In this document: positions 20,526-29,921 of the stretch, piece by piece
How positions within the stretch are numbered: the stretch's first letter is position 1
How the letters are laid out: each line of letters begins with the position of its first letter
Source of the DNA: Candidatus Allofournierella excrementigallinarum
GTDB lineage: Bacteria; Bacillota; Clostridia; Oscillospirales; Ruminococcaceae
Reading direction: 5' to 3'
Assembly: GCA_019119025.1 (NCBI GenBank)
Contig: DWXV01000033.1
Span: 1 to 37,645 of the forward strand
DNA: 37,645 nucleotides
Made by a program: the position numbers and the translations under genes
Notes under the pieces: generated by a model
Databases searched by the model: none
Seen by the model: only the letters and a program-made list of their open reading frames with translations
Told to the model about the DNA's origin: nothing

Positions 20526-23500
20526 TCAGAAGAAGCTGACCTGGCTTGTGTCTGGCAAATCGCCGAGCGCGCCGGCGTTTTTCAGGTTTTCCATCACCGC
20601 GCTGGACACGCCGCAGGCCTGCTGCAATTCCTCCACCGAAAGGTATTCCTGGCCGTGGATGGTGGCCGCCTCCAGCGCCTGGGCCGCCGTCTCGCCCACG
20701 CCTTTCAGCGAAGCGAAGGGCAGGCGCACCTTGCCGTCCTCCACCATGTAGCGCACGGCGCGGCTTTTGCCCAGCTCGATGGGCAAAAACTCATAGCCCC
20801 GGGCCAGCATCTCGTTCACCAGCTGCAAAGACACCTGGATGTCCTCGTCCTTGGCCTTCTTTTCTTCTTTCAGGCGCTGCTCCACCTCCCGCAGGTGCTG
20901 CTGGGCCACCTTCACGCCGCCCACGGCGGCCTCATAGTCGATGTCGTCGCCGCGCACGGTGAAATAGGTGGCGTAAAACGCTTGGGGATGATAGACCTTG
21001 AACCACATCAGCCGGATGGCCGCAATCAGGTAGGCCACCGCATGGGCCTTGGGGAACATGTACTTTATCTTGCGGCAGGAGTCCATATACCAGTCCGGCA
21101 CGCCGCACTCTTTCATCTTCTCCTCCGCCCCCGGCGGAAAGCCCCCTTTTGCCACCTTCCCCTTTCGGGTGAGCTCCATGATGTTGAAGGCCAGCTTGGG
21201 TTCCAGCCCCTTGTGCAGCAGATAGGTCATGATGCTGTCACGGCAGCCGATCACATCGGAAATGGTGCAGATCTTGTTTTTGATGAGGTCCTGGGCGTTG
21301 CCGTTCCACACGTCGGTGCCGTGGGACAGGCCCGATATCTGGATCAGGTCGCTGAAGTTTTTGGGCTGGGCTTCGATGAGCATCTGCCGCACGAAGGGGG
21401 TGCCCAGCTCCGGGATGCCAAAGGTGCCGGTCTGGCTGCCGATCTGCTCCGGGGTGACACCCAGCGCCTCAGTGCTCACCAGCAGGCTGATGACCCGCTG
21501 GTCGTTCATGGGCACCTGGTCCATGGGGATGCCGGTCATGTCCTCCAGATACTTGTACATGGTGGGCACATCATGGCCCAGCTCGTCCAGCTTGAGCAGC
21601 GTATCGTGGAGGTATTTGAATTCGAAATGGGTGGTCAGAACGCCCTTGTCCTTGTCGTCGGCGGGGTGCTGGATGGGGCAGAAGTCCTGGATCTCGTGCA
21701 CGTCCGGCACCACCACCATGCCGCCCGGGTGCTGGCCGGTGGTGCGTTTCACCCCGGTGCAGCCCGCGGTCAGGCGGTTTTCCTCGGCCCGGTTCACCGT
21801 GCGGCCCCGCTCTTCCAGATACTTTTTCACATAGCCGTAGGCAGTCTTGTCCTGCAGGCCGGACACGGTGCCCGCTTTGAACACATATTCCTTGCCGAAC
21901 AGCTCTTCTGTGTAGCGGTGGACCTGGCTCTGGTATTCGCCGGAAAAGTTCAGGTCGATATCCGGCTCCTTGTCGCCGTCGAAGCCCAGAAAGGTCTCAA
22001 AGGGGATGTCGTGGCCGTCCACGATGAGTTTCGAGCCGCAGCGGGGGCAGTTCTTGTCCGGCAAATCGAAGCCGTCCGCCACGCTGCCGTCGGTGATGAA
22101 CTCGCTGTACTGGCACTTGGGGCACAGGTAGTGGGGCGGCAGGCTGTTCACTTCGGAGATGCCCGAGAAGTGGGCCACGGCGGAAGAACCGACGGAACCG
22201 CGGCTGCCCACCTGGTAGCCGCCCGCGTTGGAGTAGGCCACCAACTTGACGGCGATGACGTACAGCACGGCGAAGCCGTGGCCGCAGATGGAGTCCAGTT
22301 CCCGCTGCAAACGGGTCTGGACGATCTCCGGCAGCGGGTCGCCGTAATGCTTTTTGGCGGTGGACCAGGTGGCGTCGCGAAGCTGCTGCTCCGCGCCTTC
22401 GATGGAGGGCGGGAAGGTGCCCTTGGGAATGGCCCGGATACCGCCGTCGCACATATCGGCGATCTTGTTGGGGTTCTTCACCACGATCTCGAAGGCCTTG
22501 TCCTTGGGCAGATAGTAGAACTGGTCCAGCATGTCCTGGGTGGTGCGGTAGTAAAGGGGGGCCTGGTTGTCGGCGTCCTTGAAGCCGTTGCCCGCCTGCA
22601 GCACTGCCCGGTAGACCGAGTCCTCCGGGTCCTGGAAATGCACGTCGCCGGTGGCCACCACCGGCTTGTGCAGCACTTCGCCCAGCTTGATGATGGTGCG
22701 GTTGAAGCCCTGTATCTTCTCGATGGAATCCACCAGGTGTTCCCGCAGCATGTATTCGTTGTTGCCCAGGGGCTGCACTTCCAGAAAGTCGTAGTATTCC
22801 GCGATGCGGCACAGTTCTTCAAAGCTGCGGCCCTCCATAACAGCCCTGTAAAGCTCGCCAGCCTCACAGGCAGAACCAATGATAAGGCCCTCCCTGTGCT
22901 TGTCCAGCACGCTGCGGGGAACGCGGGGCTTTTTGAAGAAATACTTGGTGTGCGCCTCGCTGACGATCTTATAGAGATTTTTCAGGCCCAGCTGGTTGCG
23001 CACCAGGATGATGAGGTGATAGTACTTCTTTTTGATGACCGCCGTGTTTCCGCCGCCCAGGCCGGTGTTGATCTGCTCCACCGTCTTGACCCCTTTGAGG
23101 GCCAGATCCTCCAGCATCTTGCAGAAGATTTTTGCCAGAGCCATGGCGTCATCCACCGCGCGGTGGTGGTTGAAGGGCTCAATTTCAAGGTGGTCGTTGA
23201 TGGTGTCCAGCTTGTAGTTGCGCAGGCCGTGATAGAGGTTCTGGGCCAGAGGCAGGGTGTCAATGTAGGAATTCTCCAGCCGCAGGCCGGCCTTTTCCGC
23301 CGCCGCCCGCATGAAGCGCATATCAAAGTTATGGGCGTTGTGGGCAACGAGCACCCGGTCGCCCGCAAAATCCATGAACTGTTTGATGGCCTCGTCCGGG
23401 CCCGGCGCATCGGCCACCATGGCGTCGTTGATGCCGGTGAGCTCCACGACTTTGGCCGGGATGGGTTTGCCGGGGTTCACAAAGGTGCCGAAGGTCGCCG

Positions 23501-24809
23501 TTATCCCGCCGTTCTCCACCAGCACCGCGCCGATCTCGGTGAGGGCCTCGGTCTTGGGGTCGAGGCCGGTGGTCTCGGTGTCGTAGATCACAAAGCTGCC
23601 GGACAGCGGCCCGGCCGCTTCGCCATAGACCACTGGCACCATGTCGTCCACAAAATAGGCCTCGCAGCCGTAGATGAGCTTGAAGTCCGGGTCGGTCTTG
23701 CGGATGGCCTCGGCGGCCAGCATCGCCTCGGGGAAGCCCTGGCAGACGCCGTGGTCGGTGATGGCGATGGCCCGGTGGCCCATGCGGTGGGCGGTGCGCA
23801 CGATCTCGCCCGGGTCGCAGAAGCCGTCCATGCTGGAAAGCTTGGTGTGCAGGTGCAGCTCCACGCGCTTTTGGGGGGCATTGTCCTCCCGCTTTTTGCG
23901 CTCCACCTGCAGCACGTCATAGGGATAGACCACATAGTCGTGCTCGTATTTGTCGTAGGCGCACTCGCCCTTGAGCACAAGGGTGGTCCCCTTTTTCACT
24001 TCTTCCCACTTGGAGTAGTCCTCGCCGTCCCGGCTGCGCAGTTTCAGGCTGATGGAGCCGGTGTAGTCGGTGATGGACACGATATAACTCTTCTGGAAAT
24101 TTCCCTTGACCTCCACCGCGAACACATCGCCCCAGATGGTGACCTTGCCGCTGTCGCTGCCCAGGTCTTTGAGCGGGGTCACCGCCCCCGGCTTGAAATT
24201 CTTGCCATGGAACACGCTCACCGGCTTGTCTGCGAGGTCAAGGCCCGGTATCTTGAAATCGGGCGGCTGCTTCTTTTCTTCAAACCGGGGCGCGGGGGCC
24301 TTTTTCATCACCCGTTTTTCCCACTCGTCGGCGCTTACGGAACTGTTCTGTTCCAGCGTGACGGTGGGCAGCACGCCGGTGCGCTGCTCCACCAGCTTGG
24401 CCAGCGTATCGCCAAAGCCGATGCCTTCCAGAATATTCTTCCCCACCGGCACCGTAATGACAAGCTGTGTGCCCTGCAAAGCAAAGGCTGCATGGTCCAG
24501 AAAACCGTTTACCGGAAGGCCTTCGCTGCGCAGTTCGTCGATCATCGCCCGCAGGCTCTCTTCGGTGATGGTCTCGAAGGGAAAATAGTTGCACACCATC
24601 AGTTCCAGCCCTTCAAACTGGGGCGCCAGCGACGCGCAGAGGCGCCCGCACAGCTCAAGCGGCAGAGGCGCGGCGCTGCGCAGGCTGATTTTCAGTTTTC
24701 GGCTGATGCGCAGCAGTTCCACCTGCTCCACGAGCACCCCCGCAAAGCAGCGGGCAAAGGCCTCGTCGGCATTGAACTGCGGCCACAGCTGGCTCACCAA
24801 TGGCTTCAA
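20526..24809 (-). CDS. polC: DNA polymerase III alpha subunit, PolC type
   Basis: 1427 aa (B. subtilis PolC 1437). Replicative polymerase of low-GC Gram-positives. Domains in order: N-terminal region; OB fold (VTIWGDVFAVEVKG); PHP part (VELHLHTKLSSMDGFCDPGE, AIAITDHGVCQG); inserted DEDDh 3'-5' exonuclease (YDTETTGLDPKTEALTEIGA, VAHNAHNFDMRFM, HRAVDDAMALA); second PHP part; polymerase core with EPDIDLNFSGEYQSQVHRY; C-terminal HhH. It ends in QVSFF, a plausible beta-clamp-binding peptide. The TTG at 24809 has AAAGGGAG 8 nt upstream and gives the usual N-terminus; an in-frame ATG at 24887 would place a strong hairpin inside the coding region. It lies 81 nt after ispG, in the place where proS-polC follows rseP in B. 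subtilis; proS is absent. Confidence 0.97.
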   Translation of the reverse strand: MKPLVSQLWPQFNADEAFARCFAGVLVEQVELLRISRKLKISLRSAAPLPLELCGRLCASLAPQFEGLELMVCNYFPFETITEESLRAMIDELRSEGLPVNGFLDHAAFALQGTQLVITVPVGKNILEGIGFGDTLAKLVEQRTGVLPTVTLEQNSSVSADEWEKRVMKKAPAPRFEEKKQPPDFKIPGLDLADKPVSVFHGKNFKPGAVTPLKDLGSDSGKVTIWGDVFAVEVKGNFQKSYIVSITDYTGSISLKLRSRDGEDYSKWEEVKKGTTLVLKGECAYDKYEHDYVVYPYDVLQVERKKREDNAPQKRVELHLHTKLSSMDGFCDPGEIVRTAHRMGHRAIAITDHGVCQGFPEAMLAAEAIRKTDPDFKLIYGCEAYFVDDMVPVVYGEAAGPLSGSFVIYDTETTGLDPKTEALTEIGAVLVENGGITATFGTFVNPGKPIPAKVVELTGINDAMVADAPGPDEAIKQFMDFAGDRVLVAHNAHNFDMRFMRAAAEKAGLRLENSYIDTLPLAQNLYHGLRNYKLDTINDHLEIEPFNHHRAVDDAMALAKIFCKMLEDLALKGVKTVEQINTGLGGGNTAVIKKKYYHLIILVRNQLGLKNLYKIVSEAHTKYFFKKPRVPRSVLDKHREGLIIGSACEAGELYRAVMEGRSFEELCRIAEYYDFLEVQPLGNNEYMLREHLVDSIEKIQGFNRTIIKLGEVLHKPVVATGDVHFQDPEDSVYRAVLQAGNGFKDADNQAPLYYRTTQDMLDQFYYLPKDKAFEIVVKNPNKIADMCDGGIRAIPKGTFPPSIEGAEQQLRDATWSTAKKHYGDPLPEIVQTRLQRELDSICGHGFAVLYVIAVKLVAYSNAGGYQVGSRGSVGSSAVAHFSGISEVNSLPPHYLCPKCQYSEFITDGSVADGFDLPDKNCPRCGSKLIVDGHDIPFETFLGFDGDKEPDIDLNFSGEYQSQVHRYTEELFGKEYVFKAGTVSGLQDKTAYGYVKKYLEERGRTVNRAEENRLTAGCTGVKRTTGQHPGGMVVVPDVHEIQDFCPIQHPADDKDKGVLTTHFEFKYLHDTLLKLDELGHDVPTMYKYLEDMTGIPMDQVPMNDQRVISLLVSTEALGVTPEQIGSQTGTFGIPELGTPFVRQMLIEAQPKNFSDLIQISGLSHGTDVWNGNAQDLIKNKICTISDVIGCRDSIMTYLLHKGLEPKLAFNIMELTRKGKVAKGGFPPGAEEKMKECGVPDWYMDSCRKIKYMFPKAHAVAYLIAAIRLMWFKVYHPQAFYATYFTVRGDDIDYEAAVGGVKVAQQHLREVEQRLKEEKKAKDEDIQVSLQLVNEMLARGYEFLPIELGKSRAVRYMVEDGKVRLPFASLKGVGETAAQALEAATIHGQEYLSVEELQQACGVSSAVMENLKNAGALGDLPDTSQVSFF

Positions 24810-24846
24810 TGGTCTTTCTCCCTTTCCTTGTGGCAAAGCGCAGCCC

Positions 24847-24872
24847 GCGGGCAGGGCAAAAGCCCCGCCCGC
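24847..24872 (-). other. Very stable hairpin in the ispG-polC gap
   Basis: GCGGGCAGGGC (24847-24857) and GCCCCGCCCGC (24862-24872) form an 11-bp stem (10 Watson-Crick pairs and one G-U on the minus-strand RNA) with a 4-nt loop. No U-tract follows. It ends about 40 nt before the polC start. It may cap the ispG mRNA or set the polC:ispG ratio after transcription. Confidence 0.5.
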
Positions 24873-24890
24873 AGGCAGATAAAGCATCTC

Positions 24891-25934
24891 TTACAGCTTG
24901 TAGATCTCGTCCACCAGCTGGCCAACGATGTCGCCCCGCAGCATGCGTATCTTTTCGCCCCGGATGAACAGCAGGGCCTCGTCTTTGCCGCCGGCGATGC
25001 CGATGTCCGCCTCCCGGGCCTCGCCGGGGCCGTTGACCACGCAGCCCATCACCGCCACCTTGATGGGCTTTTTGTAGCCTTTGAGACGCTGTTCCACCTC
25101 GTCGGCGATCTTGGCCACCGGGATGTTGGTGCGCCCGCAGGTGGGGCAGCTGATGATCTCCGGCCCGCCCACGGCGTGGCCGGCGGCCCGCAGGATGTCA
25201 AATCCCGCCTGCACCTCTTTTTCCGGCTCGTCGGTCAAAGAGACCCGCAGGGTGTCGCCGATGCCCTCCATCAGAAGGCCGCCGATGCCCATGCCGGACT
25301 TGATGAGGCCCATGCGGTAGGTGCCCGCCTCGGTGACGCCCACATGCAGCGGGTAATCGCACCGCTCGTTCAAAAGGCGGTAAGCCTCCATCATCCGGGG
25401 CACATTGCTGGACTTGATGGAGATGACGATGTTGTCAAAATCATATTTTTCCAGCAGGGAGACGTGGTACATGGCGCTTTCCACCAGCGCCCCGGGCACC
25501 GGCGCGCCGTATTTGGCCAGCACCTCTTTTTCCAGGCTGCCGGCATTCACACCGATGCGGATGGGGATATTCTTCGCCTTGCAGGCGGCGGCCACTTCCT
25601 TCACATGGTCGTCGCCGCCGATGTTGCCGGGGTTCAGGCGAATTTTATCCACCCCCGCGTCCACACAGGCCAGAGCGATGCGGTGGTTGAAGTGGATGTC
25701 CGCCACGAGGGGGATGTCCACGGCGTTCTTGATGGCTTCGACGAGGCGCACGTCCTCCAGGGTGGGCACGCTCACCCGCACGATCTGGCAGCCCGCCTCG
25801 GCCACCCGCACCGCCTGGGCCACGTTGCCGGCCACGTCGGCGGCGGGCACGTTGAGCATGGTCTGCACCGCCACAGGGTTATGGCCGCCGATGGTGAGGT
25901 TGCCGATGGTCACTTCACGCTTGACCTTGCGCAT
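24891..25934 (-). CDS. ispG: 4-hydroxy-3-methylbut-2-enyl diphosphate synthase (flavodoxin-type) IspG
   Basis: 347 aa. Converts MEcPP to HMBPP, the penultimate MEP-pathway step, using a [4Fe-4S] cluster. TIM-barrel part: VKREVTIGNLTIGGHNPVAV, LVADIHFNHRIAL, KIRLNPGNIGG and IGVNAGSLEKEVL. The C-terminal Fe-S domain has ISCPTCGRTNIPV and VMGCVVNGPGEAREADIGIA, supplying the conserved cysteines. The ATG at 25934 has AAGAGGGA upstream. It lies 23 nt after rseP, so it belongs to the pyrH-to-polC run; with dxr two genes upstream, two MEP enzymes share this operon. Confidence 0.97.
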   Translation of the reverse strand: MRKVKREVTIGNLTIGGHNPVAVQTMLNVPAADVAGNVAQAVRVAEAGCQIVRVSVPTLEDVRLVEAIKNAVDIPLVADIHFNHRIALACVDAGVDKIRLNPGNIGGDDHVKEVAAACKAKNIPIRIGVNAGSLEKEVLAKYGAPVPGALVESAMYHVSLLEKYDFDNIVISIKSSNVPRMMEAYRLLNERCDYPLHVGVTEAGTYRMGLIKSGMGIGGLLMEGIGDTLRVSLTDEPEKEVQAGFDILRAAGHAVGGPEIISCPTCGRTNIPVAKIADEVEQRLKGYKKPIKVAVMGCVVNGPGEAREADIGIAGGKDEALLFIRGEKIRMLRGDIVGQLVDEIYKL

Positions 25935-25957
25935 GCTTTTTCCCTCTTTTCTTAAAT

Positions 25958-27028
25958 CTAAAACAGCCGGGTGATGTCGTTGAAGGTGGCAAAGATCATC
26001 ACGGCGAACAGGAAAAACAGGCCCGCCATGTTCACCCAGATCTCGAACCGTTTGGGCAGCGGGCGGCGGAAGATGCCCTCGATGACAAGGAACACCAGCT
26101 TGCCGCCGTCCAGCGCAGGGAAAGGCAGCAGGTTGAAGATGCCCAGGTTCACGGTGAGCAGCGCCAGCAGGCTGAGCACCTCGGGAAGGCCCATGCCTGC
26201 CGCCTGATTGATGGCGCTGACGATGCCCACCGGGCCGGAGAGTTCGGTCACGCTGACCCGCTGGGTCACCAGATCCACCAGAGAGCGGAACACCAGCCGG
26301 GCGTAGAACAGGGTGTAGTCAAAGGCCTGCCCGATGACATTCAGCGGCGTTTTTTCCAGCGCATAGACCTTGAAGCCCATGTTCATGGTGACGGTGCCGC
26401 CAGTTTGCACCTGGTCGAAATGGACGTCGTCGATCTGCACTTTTTCACCGTTTCGCTTCACTGTGAAGTCGGCGGTGAAGTCTTCGCTGCGCTGTAACTC
26501 GTATATGATATCGTTGGCCACAAAGCAGCGGCGGCCGTTGATGGCCAGGATCTCGTCGCCCACCTGCAGGCCGGAGGCCTCCACGGCGGAACCTTCCTCC
26601 ACCAAGGCCACCGTGCGGCTTGCAAGCGTGTCGCTGCCGGAGAACAGGAGCAGCAGCACCACGAAGCCCAGCACCAGATTCATCACCGCGCCGGCCGCCA
26701 CCACGATGATGCGCTTCCAGACCTTGACCTTGGGAAAAGGCAGGCCTGTCTTTGCCTCCGGCGGCAGGTCCGGGTCGATGAACGGTTCCTCTTCCGAGAG
26801 TTCCTCATCCTCCCCTTCCATGCTCACATAGCCGCCCACCGGCAGCGCGCGGATGCTGTACCGCGTGCCGTTTTTCACCCGGCTGAACAGCGCAGGCCCC
26901 ATGCCGATGGAAAACTCGTTGACCTGGATGCCCGCCTTTTTCGCGCATACGAAGTGGCCCAGTTCGTGGATCATCACCACCAGGCCGAAAATGAGCACCG
27001 AGACGACGGTCGTGATCAGAATTGACAT
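25958..27028 (-). CDS. rseP: RIP-type zinc metalloprotease RseP/RasP (site-2 protease)
   Basis: 356 aa. Intramembrane protease cutting transmembrane segments such as anti-sigma factor or signal-peptide remnants. The first TM segment carries the zinc motif MIHELGHFVCAKKAGI (HExxH). Downstream are GPALFSRVKNGTRYSIRALP and GGYVSMEGE. A PDZ domain follows the second TM (VEEGSAVEASGLQVGDEILA, near residues 145-165). The third metal ligand is in NLLPFPALDGGKLVF. Four TM segments are visible. The ATG is preceded by AAGGG at a short 4-nt spacing, so initiation may be modest. It sits between dxr (51 nt) and ispG (23 nt), the conserved Bacillota order cdsA-dxr-rasP. Confidence 0.96.
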   Translation of the reverse strand: MSILITTVVSVLIFGLVVMIHELGHFVCAKKAGIQVNEFSIGMGPALFSRVKNGTRYSIRALPVGGYVSMEGEDEELSEEEPFIDPDLPPEAKTGLPFPKVKVWKRIIVVAAGAVMNLVLGFVVLLLLFSGSDTLASRTVALVEEGSAVEASGLQVGDEILAINGRRCFVANDIIYELQRSEDFTADFTVKRNGEKVQIDDVHFDQVQTGGTVTMNMGFKVYALEKTPLNVIGQAFDYTLFYARLVFRSLVDLVTQRVSVTELSGPVGIVSAINQAAGMGLPEVLSLLALLTVNLGIFNLLPFPALDGGKLVFLVIEGIFRRPLPKRFEIWVNMAGLFFLFAVMIFATFNDITRLF

Positions 27029-27079
27029 ATGCCCTTGTTTGCTCGCTTTCTTTAATTTACTTGCAGGCTCTCTTTCCTG

Positions 27080-28234
27080 TTAAGTCGAGTGGCTTTGCAC
27101 AAAAGAGCGGGCCATGCGGTCGCACTCGTACACATCGGCGAGGGTGTAGCCGCCGCCGAAAGAGTCGCTGTCCACCACCGCTTCCACCAGGCGGCCGATG
27201 TCCAGAAAGCCGATCTTGCCTTCCAGGAACAGGCGCACGGCCTCCTCGTTGGCGCCGTTGGCGGCGCAGGGGCCGAGGCCGCCCTTGGCGATGGCTTTTT
27301 TGCAGGCGGCGAGGCATCGGAATGTCTCCTCGTCCGCCACATCGAAGGTGATGGACTTGAGGGTGGTGAAATCCAGTTCCGGCGCGCAGCCGGGGGCCCG
27401 CTCGGGCCAGGTGAGGGCGTACTGGATGGGGATACGCATATCCGGCACGCCCAACTGCGCCAGGATGGAATTGTCGCTGAACTGCACCATGGAGTGGATG
27501 ATGCTCTGGCGCTGCACCACCACCTGCACCTTCTCCGGCGGCAGGCCGAACAGCCACACCGCCTCGATCAGTTCAAGGCCCTTGTTCATCAGGGTGGCGG
27601 AGTCGATGGTGATCTTTGCGCCCATGTTCCAGTTGGGATGCTTGAGGGCGTCCGCTTTGGTCTTGCCTGCCAGCTCCTCTTTTTTCATGCCGAAGAAGGG
27701 GCCGCCGGAGGCCGTGAGCAGTATTTTTGTGAGCGCTTTGGCGGAATGGGCGTCCTGCAGGCACTGGAAAATGGCGGAATGCTCGCTGTCCACCGGCAGC
27801 AGTTTCGCATTGTGGCTTTCCGCCGCCTTTGTCACAAGATACCCGCCGGTGACAAGGCTTTCCTTGTTGGCCAGCGCCACGTCGCAGCCGCTTTCCAGTG
27901 CCGCGAGGGTGGCCCCAAGGCCGGCGATGCCCACCACCGCGTTGAGCACCACATCCGCCTCGCCCATGCCGGCCAGGGCCACGATGCCCTCGGCGCCTTT
28001 TAGCACCCTGGGCGCGTTTGCACGGCCCGCCAGCGCGCTTTCCAGCCGGCGGCAGGCCGCGGGGTCCGCCACCGCCACATAGCGGGGATGAAATTCTTCG
28101 ATCTGCTCCAGCAGTTTTTCCACGCTGGAATTGGCGGCCAGGGCCCGGACCTCATACCCCTGGCTGCGGGCCACGTCCAGGCTCTGGACGCCGATGGAAC
28201 CGGTGGAGCCCAGCAGCGTGATGCTTTTTGCCAT
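27080..28234 (-). CDS. dxr: 1-deoxy-D-xylulose 5-phosphate reductoisomerase
   Basis: 384 aa. First committed MEP-pathway enzyme: NADPH-dependent conversion of DXP to MEP. N-terminal Rossmann motif ITLLGSTGSIGVQSLDVARS; substrate/metal-site motifs LLPVDSEHSAIFQCLQ and LTASGGPFFGMKKEEL; HPNWNMGAKITIDSATLMNK is diagnostic. The start is ATG 28234 because GGAGGA lies 7-8 nt upstream; an in-frame reading from 28252 starts inside that SD region. It follows cdsA by 21 nt. Confidence 0.97.
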   Translation of the reverse strand: MAKSITLLGSTGSIGVQSLDVARSQGYEVRALAANSSVEKLLEQIEEFHPRYVAVADPAACRRLESALAGRANAPRVLKGAEGIVALAGMGEADVVLNAVVGIAGLGATLAALESGCDVALANKESLVTGGYLVTKAAESHNAKLLPVDSEHSAIFQCLQDAHSAKALTKILLTASGGPFFGMKKEELAGKTKADALKHPNWNMGAKITIDSATLMNKGLELIEAVWLFGLPPEKVQVVVQRQSIIHSMVQFSDNSILAQLGVPDMRIPIQYALTWPERAPGCAPELDFTTLKSITFDVADEETFRCLAACKKAIAKGGLGPCAANGANEEAVRLFLEGKIGFLDIGRLVEAVVDSDSFGGGYTLADVYECDRMARSFVQSHST

Positions 28235-28255
28235 AGCTCGTTCCTCCGTCAAATT

Positions 28256-29098
28256 TTACATCATGGTCCTGAACCAGACGGCCAGGGCCACCAGCGGAGC
28301 GATGAACAGCACGCTGTCGAACCGGTCCATGATGCCGCCATGGCCCGGGAAGATGGTGCCGTAGTCCTTGATGCCAAGCTGGCGCTTGATGGCCGAAGCA
28401 AACAGATCGCCCAGGATGCCCAGCACCGAACAGCCCATGCCCAGCAGGAACACGGCGACATAGCCGAACATGCCGCCTGCCAGATGGCCTGTGATGGCCC
28501 TGGCGGCAAAGGTGCACAGCACGCCCACCACACCGGAGCCCAAAATGCCGCCGATGGCGCCCTCCACCGTCTTGTGGGGGCTCACCAGCGGGGCCAGCTT
28601 GTGCTTGCCGAGCAGCCGCCCGGTGAAATAGGCAAAGGTATCGCCGCCCCAGGCAAAAGCCAGCGCCATAAGGATGAGGTACACCGCTTCGTAGCCGTAT
28701 TCCTCCACCGGCAGCCGGGCCTTGATGTAAACCAGCGAATAGAAGGCGGTCCAGATGACCGCGCCCACGGTGCACACGCCGCTGAGGCGGGCGACATTCA
28801 GGCTCTGGTTAAACCATATGAGGCAGACGGCCAGATACAGTACAAAAAGAAAGCTGACGGGCGCGATCAGCAGTTTATCCGGCGCCGCCGCAGACAGGAT
28901 CAGCAGCACCGTGTACACCGAAAAGCCCCCGAAGACCCATGGGCCGCGCTTGCCCAGATCGAACGCCTCATAGATCTCGTGCACGGCGATCAGGCAGATC
29001 AGGGCCACCACGATCTCGAAGACCGGTGTGTTGAACAGACACAGCACCACCGCCAGCAGGGCAAGCCCGAAGATAGAGGTGATGATCCGCGTTTTCAT
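28256..29098 (-). CDS. cdsA: Phosphatidate cytidylyltransferase CdsA
   Basis: 280 aa integral membrane protein. Makes CDP-diacylglycerol from phosphatidic acid and CTP, the branch point of phospholipid synthesis. It is mostly hydrophobic helices from residue 5 onward. The C-terminal CDP-diglyceride synthetase signature is clear: ASAIKRQLGIKDYGTIFPGH, then GGIMDRFDSVLF. The ATG at 29098 (MKTRIITSIFG) has AAAGGGGGAG upstream; an in-frame reading from 29278 would overlap uppS and lacks an SD. It follows uppS by 25 nt, the conserved uppS-cdsA pair. Confidence 0.97.
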   Translation of the reverse strand: MKTRIITSIFGLALLAVVLCLFNTPVFEIVVALICLIAVHEIYEAFDLGKRGPWVFGGFSVYTVLLILSAAAPDKLLIAPVSFLFVLYLAVCLIWFNQSLNVARLSGVCTVGAVIWTAFYSLVYIKARLPVEEYGYEAVYLILMALAFAWGGDTFAYFTGRLLGKHKLAPLVSPHKTVEGAIGGILGSGVVGVLCTFAARAITGHLAGGMFGYVAVFLLGMGCSVLGILGDLFASAIKRQLGIKDYGTIFPGHGGIMDRFDSVLFIAPLVALAVWFRTMM

Positions 29099-29123
29099 CG
29101 AAATTCTCCCCCTTTTTCCGCAG

Positions 29124-29840
29124 TCAGATGCCGCCGAAACGGCGGCTGCGGTGACAGAATTCCAGAATGGCGGCGTCCAGGTCCGCCCGGGTAAAGTCGG
29201 GCCAGAGGACGTCCATCTCCACCAGTTCCGAATAGGCCGCCTGCCAGAGCATAAAGTTGGACAGCCGCTTTTCCCCACTGGGGCGCAGGATGAAGTCCGG
29301 GTCTTTCTGGCCGCGGGTGTACATATGGTCGCTCATCATCTCTTCGGTGATGTCCTGCGGCTGCAGCTTGCCCTCCTTCACCAGTTCGGCCAGCTGCCGG
29401 GCCGCCCGCACGATCTCGGGCCGCCCGCCGTAGTTCACGGCAATGTTCAGCGTCATGCCGGTGTTGCCGGCGGTCTTGGTCTCGATCTCGTCCATCAGCT
29501 GCTGATGCCGGGGCTCAAGCACCGAGCGGTCGCCCAGAAACACCACGCGGTTGTTCTCTTTCTGGTAATCGAAGGCTTTGACAAGGTACTCGCCGAACAG
29601 CTTCATGATGGCGCCCACCTCGTCCTGGGGGCGGCGCCAGTTCTCGGTGGAAAAGGCGTAAAAAGTCACCGATCCCACCCCCAGCTGGTTGCAGTAGCGG
29701 GTGATGTCCTGAAAGACTTCGGCGCCCTTTTTGTGGCCCGCGGTGCGGGGCAGGCCCTGCCGCTTGGCCCAGCGGCCGTTGCCGTCCATGATGATGCCGA
29801 TGCTGAGGCCCTTGGCCAGTTCCTGAATGGGCTGCTCCAT
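29124..29840 (-). CDS. uppS: Isoprenyl transferase (undecaprenyl diphosphate synthase) UppS
   Basis: 238 aa. Condenses isopentenyl diphosphate onto farnesyl diphosphate in cis to make the C55 carrier precursor for cell-wall synthesis, using products of the MEP genes downstream. Signature IIMDGNGRWAKRQGLPR (catalytic Asp in MDGNGRWA) and HKKGAEVFQDI near the N-terminus; LTFYAFSTENW-type motif reads VTFYAFSTENWRRPQDEV; C-terminal ILRPSGEKRLSNFMLWQAAY. ATG 29840 has AAAGGA 9 nt upstream; an in-frame ATG at 29858 has no SD. A hairpin terminator lies just upstream, after frr. Confidence 0.97.
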   Translation of the reverse strand: MEQPIQELAKGLSIGIIMDGNGRWAKRQGLPRTAGHKKGAEVFQDITRYCNQLGVGSVTFYAFSTENWRRPQDEVGAIMKLFGEYLVKAFDYQKENNRVVFLGDRSVLEPRHQQLMDEIETKTAGNTGMTLNIAVNYGGRPEIVRAARQLAELVKEGKLQPQDITEEMMSDHMYTRGQKDPDFILRPSGEKRLSNFMLWQAAYSELVEMDVLWPDFTRADLDAAILEFCHRSRRFGGI

Positions 29841-29862
29841 ACAAATTGTTCCTTTCATAAAT

Positions 29863-29907
29863 AAAGGGCCGCGCTTCGCAACCTGGCGCTGCGCGGCTCG
29901 GCCCTTT
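29863..29907 (-). terminator. Candidate intrinsic terminator/attenuator between frr and uppS
   Basis: AAAGGGCC (29863-29870) pairs with GGCCCTTT (29900-29907), with additional G/C pairing inside the loop. On the minus strand the stem runs into TTTATTT. It lies in the 81-nt frr-uppS gap, so it may separate pyrH-frr from uppS-cdsA-dxr or reduce read-through. Confidence 0.6.
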
Positions 29908-29921
29908 TGGTCACGCCGAGA

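Noticed and set aside
20496-25955. An 1819-codon open frame on the plus strand, antisense to polC and ispG
   Set aside because: It mirrors two unmistakable genes. In this GC-rich genome TTA, CTA and TCA codons are rare, so the complementary frame has few stops. Its translation is His/Val/Ala-rich repetitive sequence without domains.
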